Source: Oceanococcus sp964629015
GTDB taxonomy: Bacteria > Pseudomonadota > Gammaproteobacteria > Nevskiales > Oceanococcaceae
DNA length: 64,000 nt
Assembly: GCA_964629015.1 (NCBI GenBank)
Contig: CAZVMN010000012.1
Location: forward strand, 33,113 to 97,112
Direction of reading: 5' to 3'
Part shown: positions 1 through 6,975 of the stretch, one piece after another
How the letters are laid out: each line of letters starts with the position of its first letter
Numbering within the stretch: the stretch's first letter is position 1
Made by a program: the position numbers and the translations under genes
Notes under the pieces: model-generated
Told to the model about the DNA's origin: nothing
Database searches by the model: none
Seen by the model: only the letters and a program-made list of their open reading frames with translations

Positions 1-2
1 GT

Positions 3-941
3 GTGCTGATTGCGGTGCCTTTGCTGCTGTTTCCCGCCGATCTGAGGCACTGGCTGCGTCTGGCACGCTCCACCGTGCTGTCTTTCGCGTTGGCGGTCGT
101 CGCCGTGTGCGTAAGCGCGGTATTGGTGTTCTTTGTGCTCGGGCCGTATCTGCCGGTGGCGGCCGATGTATCGGGCATGCTCACCGGGCTTTATACCGGC
201 GGCACACCGAACATGAATGCCGTGGCCTTGGCCCGTGATGTCGATGAAAGCACCTTCGTCTTGCTCAACGGGGCCGACGTGATCCTGGGCAGCGCCTATC
301 TGTTGTTTCTGATGACTCTGGCCAAACCCTTGCTATCGCGTGTGCTGCCGGCGTTTCAGAGTGATTCGTCACAGGCCGTATCGCCCGAGGCAGAGCCGCA
401 AACGCGCGCTTGGTGGCCCGGTGGCTTGCTCGCCGTGCTGTTGTCGCTGGCGCTCATTGGTATTGCTGCCGGATTGTCGTGGCTACTGCTGGGGTATCTG
501 TCCGAGGCGGCCTTGATTCTGGGGATTACCACGCTGGCGATCGCCTGCACGCTGTCGGCCCGCGTCAGGCAACTGCCGCGCAGCTATGAAACCGGTCAAT
601 ACCTGTTGCTGGTGTTCTGCATCACCATTGGTACTCAAGCCAACATGGCGCACATGCTCCAGGCCGGTTCTTTTGTGCTGCTGTACAGCGCCTGCGTGCT
701 GGTGTGCTCGGTTGTGCTGCATCTGCTCAGCGCGCGCTTCTTCAAGATCGATGTGGACACCGCCATCATCACATCGACCGCGGCGATCTATGGCCCGCCC
801 TTCGTCGGGCCGATTGCCAAAGTGCTGGGCAATCGCGAAGTCGTGGTCTCGGGCATGACCGCCGGCGTGTGTGGGCTGGCGCTGGGCAATTATCTGGGCT
901 TGGCGATTGCCAGCGCGTTGAATTGGCTTGCCGCGTCGTAA
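3..941 (+). CDS. DUF819 family integral membrane protein (5' truncated by window edge)
   Basis: The frame is open to the left edge, so the true start lies outside the window. The family is usually near 380-400 residues and about 312 are visible. Around ten hydrophobic segments can be read, with a glycine/asparagine-rich stretch near residues 57-70 (LTGLYTGGTPNMNA) and a C-terminal block (TAAIYGPPFVGPIAKVLGN) that are typical of the DUF819/YjcL-like permeases. Transport or sensing substrate is unknown for this family. The next gene starts about 60 bases downstream on the same strand. Family assignment is from motif memory; function is not established. Confidence 0.75.
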   Translation: MLIAVPLLLFPADLRHWLRLARSTVLSFALAVVAVCVSAVLVFFVLGPYLPVAADVSGMLTGLYTGGTPNMNAVALARDVDESTFVLLNGADVILGSAYLLFLMTLAKPLLSRVLPAFQSDSSQAVSPEAEPQTRAWWPGGLLAVLLSLALIGIAAGLSWLLLGYLSEAALILGITTLAIACTLSARVRQLPRSYETGQYLLLVFCITIGTQANMAHMLQAGSFVLLYSACVLVCSVVLHLLSARFFKIDVDTAIITSTAAIYGPPFVGPIAKVLGNREVVVSGMTAGVCGLALGNYLGLAIASALNWLAAS

Positions 942-1002
942 GCGGCGGCTATGGCCACCCTGTGGGTGAACCTGAGCCCCGATCAAACGTCTGATTGGAA
1001 CT

Positions 1003-1809
1003 ATGCTCAGCCTCAATATCGGGCCTTTGGCCTTGTCCACACCTCATGCCTTGTTGTTGCTGAGCGCGATCGTTGCCTGGCTGCTTGGCAGTCTTGTTGG
1101 GCGGCGCCGCAAGGTTTCAGTGGGCAGCGCATTGGCGGATATTTTTCTTGCCGCCATGCTCAGCGCCCGCATCGGTTTCGTCCTGCTTTACTTCGAGCAT
1201 TACCGCAGCAATCTGTGGGGGGTGCTGGATATTCGGGATGGCGGATTCAGCGCATGGGCGGCGCTTGCCGGTGGTTTGGCCTGTGCGGGATATCATCTGT
1301 GGCGTTACCCCAAGCGCCGCGGTCCGCTGGGTGCAGGTTTACTCGCCGGTGCCATGGTCTGGGGGGTGAGCAGCGTGTGGGTTGCACAGATGTCCACGCC
1401 GGCGAATGCGCTGATGGACGAGCAGGTCACCTTGCTCGACGGCTCGGCCACCACTTTGCGTGAGCTGGCGGGAGGACGCCCTTTGGTGCTGAACCTGTGG
1501 GCCACCTGGTGCCCGCCGTGCGTGCGCGAAATGCCGGTGCTGGAGGCCGCGCAAGTGCAACATCCGGGCGTGGCTTTCGTGTTTGCAAATCAGGCTGAAG
1601 ACGCCATGACCGTGACCGCTTTTCTTACGGCCCGCTCGCTGGACTTGGAGTATGTGGCGCTCGACCCGACCGCACGCCTGGGGCCAATGGTTGGCAGCCA
1701 AGGGTTACCAACCACCTTGTTCTTCGACGCCCAAGGGCATCAGGTGGATGCCCATTTTGGTGGTTTGTCGCATGCGTCTTTAGCCCAACGCATGCGCCAT
1801 TTCCGCTAG
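1003..1809 (+). CDS. Membrane-anchored TlpA/ResA-type thiol-disulfide protein with Lgt-like N-terminal domain
   Basis: The C-terminal half (about residues 135-268) is a thioredoxin-fold TlpA/ResA domain with the active-site WCPPC motif (Cys170, Cys173) and the cis-proline region GLPTT near residue 230. The N-terminal 130 residues hold about four membrane segments; the block SARIGFVLLYFEHY followed by a glycine-rich DGGFSAWAALAGG resembles the prolipoprotein diacylglyceryl transferase (Lgt) core. The thioredoxin domain should face the periplasm and reduce or oxidise protein disulfides. Whether the Lgt-like part keeps any lipid role is unclear; key catalytic residues of Lgt are not evident. The start has no strong Shine-Dalgarno but fits the first transmembrane helix. 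Confidence 0.8.
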   Translation: MLSLNIGPLALSTPHALLLLSAIVAWLLGSLVGRRRKVSVGSALADIFLAAMLSARIGFVLLYFEHYRSNLWGVLDIRDGGFSAWAALAGGLACAGYHLWRYPKRRGPLGAGLLAGAMVWGVSSVWVAQMSTPANALMDEQVTLLDGSATTLRELAGGRPLVLNLWATWCPPCVREMPVLEAAQVQHPGVAFVFANQAEDAMTVTAFLTARSLDLEYVALDPTARLGPMVGSQGLPTTLFFDAQGHQVDAHFGGLSHASLAQRMRHFR

Positions 1810-1820
1810 CGCGCGTCGAG

Positions 1821-3941
1821 TTACGGCGCGTTCAGGCCGCGTTTTTCCAGCAGCGGTTCGATGCTGGGTTTGCGTCCACGGAACAACTCAAACAGCACCA
1901 TGGCATCTTCGCTGCCGCCGCGTGACAACAGATTCTCGCGGAACCAGTCGCCGTTGATGCGTTTGAGGCCACCATGTTCCTTGAACCATTTCACGGTTTC
2001 GGCATCCAGCACTTCGGACCAGATGTAAGAGTAGTAGCCGGCCGAGTAGCCACCGGCAAAAATGTGCGAGAAGTAGGCGCTGCGATATCGGGTCGGCACG
2101 GTGTCGAGCAGAATGCCAGCGCGCTTGAGTGCGGCCTTTTCAAATTTTTCCACATCACTGGGAATTTGATTCGGGCCGAGTTGGTGCCAGGTCTGATCGA
2201 GCAGGGATGCGGCCAAGTATTCGGTTGTGGCGTAACCCTGATTGAATTTCTTCGCCGCCAGGAAGCGCTCCACCAACTCTTGCGGCATGGGTTCACCGGT
2301 CTCGTAATGGCGCGCATAGCGTTGCAGCACCTCCGGCCATACCGCCCACATTTCATGCACTTGCGAGGGGAATTCGACGAAATCGCGGGGCACGCTGGTG
2401 CCCGAGAACATCGGGTAAGTCACGTTCGAGAACAAGCCGTGCAAGGCGTGGCCGAACTCGTGGAACATGGTGGTGACTTCATCAAAGGTGAGCAGGACCG
2501 GCTCGCCTGCGGGCGGTTTGGTGATGTTGAGATGGTTGCCGACCACCGGTTTGGCATCGAGCAGATGGTTTTGCGGCACGTAGGCATTCATCCACGCCCC
2601 GCCGCGTTTGCTGTCGCGCGCATAGGGGTCGAACAGGAACAGCCCGAGCGCCGATCCGTCAGCGTTGAAAACCTCCCACACGGTGACATCCGGATGGTAG
2701 GTCGGCAGATCTTTGCGCGGTTTGAAGCTCAAGCCGTAGAGCGCTTCGGCCATGTAGAACACGCCATCGTGCAGCACCCGATTCAGTTCCAGGTAGGGGC
2801 GCATCTGGCTTTCGTCGAAGGCATAACGCTGCTGGCGCAGCTTCTCGGCGTAGTACGGCCAGTCGGCAGCGCTCAACATGAAGGCGCCCATCTCCGCGTC
2901 GATCAGCTCTTGCAGATCGCGGGCTTCGGTACGTGCGTTGGCCACAGCTTTGGGCGCGAGCTTGGCGAGCAGATCGTTGACCGCCTCGGTGGTTTGCGCG
3001 GTGGAGTCCTCCAGCACGTAGGCAGCATGGTTGGGGTAGCCCATCAAGCGCGCGCGCTCGGCGCGCAGACGCACCATTTCCAGAATGAGCGCCTGATTGT
3101 CGTAATCGTTCTCACGCAGACCTCGTGCCAGAGACGCCTGCATGATCTGCTCGCGCACTTGGCGATTTTTCAGCACTTTCAGCGCCGGCTGAGAGCTGGT
3201 ATTGAGCAATTTGATCGCGAACTCACCGTCACGGTCTGCGTCGCTGGCAATGCGCGCGGCGGATTCTATTTGCGCCGGGCTGTAGCCGGCCAGAAGTTCG
3301 GCGTTGTCGACGAAGACAGTCGATGCGTTGCGCTCTTTGAGCACGTTCTGGACAAACTGCGTCACGAGACTGGAGAGGCGCTCATTGATCGCGCTGATGC
3401 GGGTTTTCTCGCTTTCGCTCAGCAGTGCCCCGGCGCGCACGAAATTTTGATGGTAGCGCTCGACCAGACGCAGCTGCTCGGGGTTGAGACCCAGAGTGTC
3501 ACGGCTCTGGTAGATCGCATCGATGCGCGCGAACAGTTGCGGGTTGAGCAGGATCTTGTCCTCGTGGGCCGCCATTTTCGGCGCCACGGCAGTTTGCACC
3601 TCGTTCAGCGTGTCGTTGGTGTGCGCGCCAACCAGGCCGAAGAAAATGTAAGCCGTGCGCAGCAGATCCTGACCGGAACGCTCCAGCGCGACAATGGTGT
3701 TTTCAAAGCTTGGCGTCGCGTCTTGGTTGGCGATGGCGTCCACTTGTGACAGATGCGCAGCCGCCGCGGTCTCAAACGCTGGAAGAAAGTGCTCGGGCTT
3801 GATCAGGTCGAACCGCGGGTACTGGTAATCCAGCGTACTGGCACTCAGCAGCGGATTGGCGTCGGAGGGCATGTCAGTGGGCAGCAATGCGCAAGCGTTC
3901 AGCCCCAGGCTGCTGGCAGCCAGTATCGCGATACGTTTCAT
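1821..3941 (-). CDS. M3 family oligopeptidase / peptidyl-dipeptidase Dcp-like lipoprotein
   Basis: Zinc metallopeptidase of the M3 family (oligopeptidase A, Dcp). The zinc motif HEFGH is at about residues 494-498, followed by the expected glycine-rich GTSVPRDFVEFPSQ segment and a downstream glutamate region. The N-terminus (MKRIAILAASSLGLNAC) is a lipoprotein signal with a lipobox ending at Cys17, so the enzyme is probably anchored in the outer membrane or periplasmic face of the inner membrane, degrading short peptides. I use the ATG at 3941 rather than the TTG one codon upstream, because AGAGG sits about six bases before it. Length (706 aa) fits the family. It ends 11 bases from the convergent TlpA-like gene. 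Confidence 0.9.
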   Translation of the reverse strand: MKRIAILAASSLGLNACALLPTDMPSDANPLLSASTLDYQYPRFDLIKPEHFLPAFETAAAAHLSQVDAIANQDATPSFENTIVALERSGQDLLRTAYIFFGLVGAHTNDTLNEVQTAVAPKMAAHEDKILLNPQLFARIDAIYQSRDTLGLNPEQLRLVERYHQNFVRAGALLSESEKTRISAINERLSSLVTQFVQNVLKERNASTVFVDNAELLAGYSPAQIESAARIASDADRDGEFAIKLLNTSSQPALKVLKNRQVREQIMQASLARGLRENDYDNQALILEMVRLRAERARLMGYPNHAAYVLEDSTAQTTEAVNDLLAKLAPKAVANARTEARDLQELIDAEMGAFMLSAADWPYYAEKLRQQRYAFDESQMRPYLELNRVLHDGVFYMAEALYGLSFKPRKDLPTYHPDVTVWEVFNADGSALGLFLFDPYARDSKRGGAWMNAYVPQNHLLDAKPVVGNHLNITKPPAGEPVLLTFDEVTTMFHEFGHALHGLFSNVTYPMFSGTSVPRDFVEFPSQVHEMWAVWPEVLQRYARHYETGEPMPQELVERFLAAKKFNQGYATTEYLAASLLDQTWHQLGPNQIPSDVEKFEKAALKRAGILLDTVPTRYRSAYFSHIFAGGYSAGYYSYIWSEVLDAETVKWFKEHGGLKRINGDWFRENLLSRGGSEDAMVLFELFRGRKPSIEPLLEKRGLNAP

Positions 3942-4035
3942 CAAACACCTCTGTGGTCAGAGCGTGAGCTTGCCCCGACCGATTATTCAAAAGAACAAAT
4001 ATACAGAAATGTTTGTTGGTACTGCGAGTGGCAGC

Positions 4036-4602
4036 TTAGCGGGCTGCCGTTTGCTCCGTGAGCGCAGCCTCGATGGCTTTGATGAGCTCGTCGTCGTCCG
4101 GTTTGGTCCGCGGTCCGAAGTCAGTGACCTGACCGCCAACGATCAGATACTTGTGAAAGTTCCAACGCGGTTTGCGGGTTTGCTCGGCCAATCGCTGAAA
4201 CAGCGGATGGGCGTTTTTCCCTTTCACATCGATGCGCGTGAACATCGGGAAGGTCACCCCGTAGTTGCGGTAGCAAATCTCGGCGGTCTTTTCCGCATCG
4301 TCATATTCCTGGCCGAGAAAATTGTCGGACGGGAAGCCGAGGATGGTCAGGCCTTGTTCATGAAAACGCTTGTACAGTGTTTCCAGACCTTCAAACTGCG
4401 GGGTCAGCCCACACTTCGAGGCGGTGTTGACCACCAGCACCGCTTTGCCTTCGAACCAGTCGCACAGGGGTTTGTCTTTACCGCCGCCCATGAGTAGGCC
4501 CGGCGAATCCAGACCGGTACAAATCGCGTTTTGATCAGCCGTTGCTGACGGTGGCGCAATCCAAAATAAGGCTGCAAGCGTGAATCCGAGTATCTTCCAC
4601 AT
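4036..4602 (-). CDS. Glutathione peroxidase family protein, exported
   Basis: Thiol peroxidase of the GPx family. The peroxidatic cysteine lies in NTASKCGLTPQ (Cys64), with the conserved Gln98 (NFLGQE) and Trp147 (RWNFHKYL) that complete the active-site triad. The usual second-motif cysteine (FPCNQF in many homologues) is replaced by serine (FPSDNF), so resolution may depend on another thiol or on Cys110. The first 22 residues form a cleavable signal peptide (WKILGFTLAALFWIAPPSATA), which places the enzyme in the periplasm. It lies between the M3 peptidase, on the same strand, and a divergent membrane-bound peroxiredoxin-like gene. Confidence 0.88.
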   Translation of the reverse strand: MWKILGFTLAALFWIAPPSATADQNAICTGLDSPGLLMGGGKDKPLCDWFEGKAVLVVNTASKCGLTPQFEGLETLYKRFHEQGLTILGFPSDNFLGQEYDDAEKTAEICYRNYGVTFPMFTRIDVKGKNAHPLFQRLAEQTRKPRWNFHKYLIVGGQVTDFGPRTKPDDDELIKAIEAALTEQTAAR

Positions 4603-4737
4603 GGTTCAATCCTTCGCTGATGTCACTCATCTTACGCGCCTGGATGAAAATCAGATGCCGAATGGGGTTGCTTTGAACGCAAGATTAGCCTGTAAGAGCC
4701 GGTCTTGGCGTTTATCAATCGCAGGAGATTTCGCTAG

Positions 4738-5601
4738 ATGAACGCTTTTTTGAAAAGACTTTTCATTTCCGCCTACTGTGGCGCGCTTTTTCTCGGCACG
4801 GCTTGGGCGGTCATCGCGTTTGTCCGTGCTGGTATGACGTCAGGCGAGCTTGGTCTTCTCGTCACGGCCTTGCCCATGACGGTGTTCTTCAGCCGTTTGT
4901 TTATTCTGAAAGATGTGGTGAGGACGTCGGCCAACCTTCGGGGCTATACGACGGTTATGAGTCTGGGGGTTGCCCTGAGCCTGTTTGCGGCGCTGGCGGA
5001 CGGTTGGTCTGTGTTTCAGGCCGCTGCTGTCAGTTTACTGCTCGGCCAGATTCTCTACGTGTTCTGGTATTCGAAATTTTCCCAGCGCGACAAAGCCACG
5101 TTGGCGGTTGGGAAAAAACTGCCGGCATTCGAGATGCACAGTGCAGAGGGAGCTTTGGTGACCAACCAGAGCGTGCTAGGGCGTCCCTGCTTGATGGTGT
5201 TTTACCGCGGCAACTGGTGCCCGTTGTGTGTGGCGCAGATCGGTGAGATCGCGGAGCAATATCGGCAGCTTGAGCGGCGCGGTGCGCAGGTGGTTTTTGT
5301 GAGTTCGCAGCCGCCGGAGCACACGCAAGCGTTGGCTCAGCGTTTCGACGTGCCGGCGGGATTCTGGGTCGATCACAACAACCAGACGGCCAAAGCTTTT
5401 GGCATTTTCGCGCAAGCTGGGACACCGGCGGGGATGGAGGTGCTGGGCTACGCGGCAGACACGGCCATGCCGAGCGTTGTGATGACCGACGCCGATGGCG
5501 TGATCATCTACTCGGATCTCACCGAAAATTACCGGGTACGCCCGGAGCCGGCTGAGTTTCTCCGCGTGCTCGATGAGCGCGGTGTGGTGAGCGCCGTTTA
5601 A
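4738..5601 (+). CDS. Membrane-anchored AhpC/TSA (peroxiredoxin-like) protein
   Basis: Residues 1-112 contain about four transmembrane segments; residues about 122-287 form an AhpC/TSA thioredoxin-like domain with the signature YRGNWCPLC (Cys161 and Cys164), a CxxC instead of the single peroxidatic cysteine of classical peroxiredoxins. This resembles the AhpC/TSA 'redoxin' proteins of the Prx-like2/BCP group rather than a true alkyl hydroperoxide reductase. An AGGAG-type ribosome site lies eight bases upstream of the ATG. The topology suggests a membrane-tethered thiol reductase or peroxidase. The divergent neighbour is the exported glutathione peroxidase, and an Old Yellow Enzyme follows. Confidence 0.8.
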   Translation: MNAFLKRLFISAYCGALFLGTAWAVIAFVRAGMTSGELGLLVTALPMTVFFSRLFILKDVVRTSANLRGYTTVMSLGVALSLFAALADGWSVFQAAAVSLLLGQILYVFWYSKFSQRDKATLAVGKKLPAFEMHSAEGALVTNQSVLGRPCLMVFYRGNWCPLCVAQIGEIAEQYRQLERRGAQVVFVSSQPPEHTQALAQRFDVPAGFWVDHNNQTAKAFGIFAQAGTPAGMEVLGYAADTAMPSVVMTDADGVIIYSDLTENYRVRPEPAEFLRVLDERGVVSAV

Positions 5602-5690
5602 CAGCGGCTCGCCGGTTTGAACGTGCGACACCATCGGGGCAGAATCGGGCCCTTCTTCGGCATCACGCCGACAATTCCAAGAGTTTTTCG

Positions 5691-6929
5691 ATGACCATCC
5701 CCACACTGAATAGTTCTTTCACTTTGCCCAACGGCAGCACCCTGACCAATCGCATCGCCAAATCGGCGATGAGCGAAGCGCTGGGCACGATGGACAATCG
5801 TGCGACGCAGGAATTGGTTCGACTGTATCAACGCTGGGGGCAGGGTGGCACCGGCCTGTTGATCACCGGCAATGTGATGATCGATCGTCTCGCCCTGGGT
5901 GAGCCGGGCAATGTGGTGATCGAGGACGAGCGTGATCTCCAGACGCTAAAAGCCTGGGCCGAAGCGGGTCAGGCCGAAGGCGCGCAGGTGTGGGTCCAGC
6001 TCAACCATCCCGGGCGGCAAAGTCCCAAGGGTCTCAACAAAGAGAATGTCGCCCCGTCCGCGGTGGCCTTTGATAAGGCCATGCAGGCCTATTTCGAGAC
6101 CCCGCGTGAGTTGACCGGTGACGAGATTGAAGACTTGATCGCGCGTTTCGGGCGGGCCGCGGGAATCTGTCGCAAAGCTGGCTTTTCTGGGGCGCAAATC
6201 CACGGCGCTCATGGTTACCTGGTCAGCCAGTTTTTGTCGCCCAAGACCAACCAGCGCAGCGATGAGTGGGGCGGCAACGCGGAAAATCGCCGTCGTTTTG
6301 TTCTGCGTGTGTTGCAGGCCATGCGCGAAGCCACGGCACCGGATTTTGCCATCGGCATCAAGCTGAACTCGGCCGACTTTCAGCGCGGCGGGTTCACCGA
6401 AGAGGAATCCCTGGATGTGATGAGCGCACTGGCGGAAGCGGGCATTGATCTGATCGAGATCTCTGGTGGCACCTATGAAGCGCCAGCGATGACCGGCGTG
6501 CGCGAATCGACGCGTGCGCGTGAAGCTTACTTCCTGGATTTTGCCGACAAGGTGCGGGCGCGCATTCCCAACACCCCGCTGATGGTCACCGGTGGTTTCC
6601 GCAGTCATGCGGGTATGACGGCGGCCTTGGCGTCCGGCTCTTTGGATCTTTGTGGTATCGCCCGACTTCTGGCGATTGAGCCTGATGTCAGCGCGCGCTT
6701 GCTCGCTGGCCAAGATCCTCGTGAGACCGTGCGCCCGATCAAAACCGGTATTGGTCCGGTCGATCGAATGGCGATCATGGAAGTGACCTGGTATACGCGT
6801 CAGCTGCGCCGGATTGGTCGCGGGCAAGAGCCCAAACCTGGCGAGTCCGGGCTCAAAGCCTTTGTGTGCAGCTTGGTGGACACCGCATCAGGTATGCGTC
6901 AGACCCGGCGCTTGCGCGCCAGCGCTTAA
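5691..6929 (+). CDS. NADH:flavin oxidoreductase / Old Yellow Enzyme family protein
   Basis: FMN-dependent TIM-barrel ene-reductase of the OYE family. Visible signatures are WVQLNHPGRQ (about residues 98-107), HGAHGYLVSQFLSP (about 170-183) with the following DEWGGNAENRRRF block, and the phosphate-binding end TGGFRS near residue 303. The family reduces activated C=C bonds using NAD(P)H; the natural substrate cannot be read here. It lacks the C-terminal FeS/FAD extension of dienoyl-CoA reductases, since it ends at 412 residues. A strong inverted repeat follows the stop. Confidence 0.9.
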   Translation: MTIPTLNSSFTLPNGSTLTNRIAKSAMSEALGTMDNRATQELVRLYQRWGQGGTGLLITGNVMIDRLALGEPGNVVIEDERDLQTLKAWAEAGQAEGAQVWVQLNHPGRQSPKGLNKENVAPSAVAFDKAMQAYFETPRELTGDEIEDLIARFGRAAGICRKAGFSGAQIHGAHGYLVSQFLSPKTNQRSDEWGGNAENRRRFVLRVLQAMREATAPDFAIGIKLNSADFQRGGFTEEESLDVMSALAEAGIDLIEISGGTYEAPAMTGVRESTRAREAYFLDFADKVRARIPNTPLMVTGGFRSHAGMTAALASGSLDLCGIARLLAIEPDVSARLLAGQDPRETVRPIKTGIGPVDRMAIMEVTWYTRQLRRIGRGQEPKPGESGLKAFVCSLVDTASGMRQTRRLRASA

Positions 6930-6936
6930 ACGCCAA

Positions 6937-6967
6937 GGGCGCGTTGGGTGTGATGCCCAACGCGCCC
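6937..6967. terminator. Bidirectional hairpin between convergent OYE and M19 genes
   Basis: A perfect 12-base stem (GGGCGCGTTGGG paired with its complement) with a seven-base loop lies between the stop codons of two convergent genes. The T tract after it is weak (GGTTTT a few bases on), so it may act as a partial terminator or an mRNA 3' end stabiliser for both sides. Confidence 0.65.
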
Positions 6968-6975
6968 CGTTGGTT

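Noticed and set aside
1974..3749. A 591-codon open frame antisense to the M3 peptidase
   Set aside because: It mirrors the opposite strand of a clear gene, has low-complexity His/Arg/Gly-rich composition and no motif; a GC-rich shadow.
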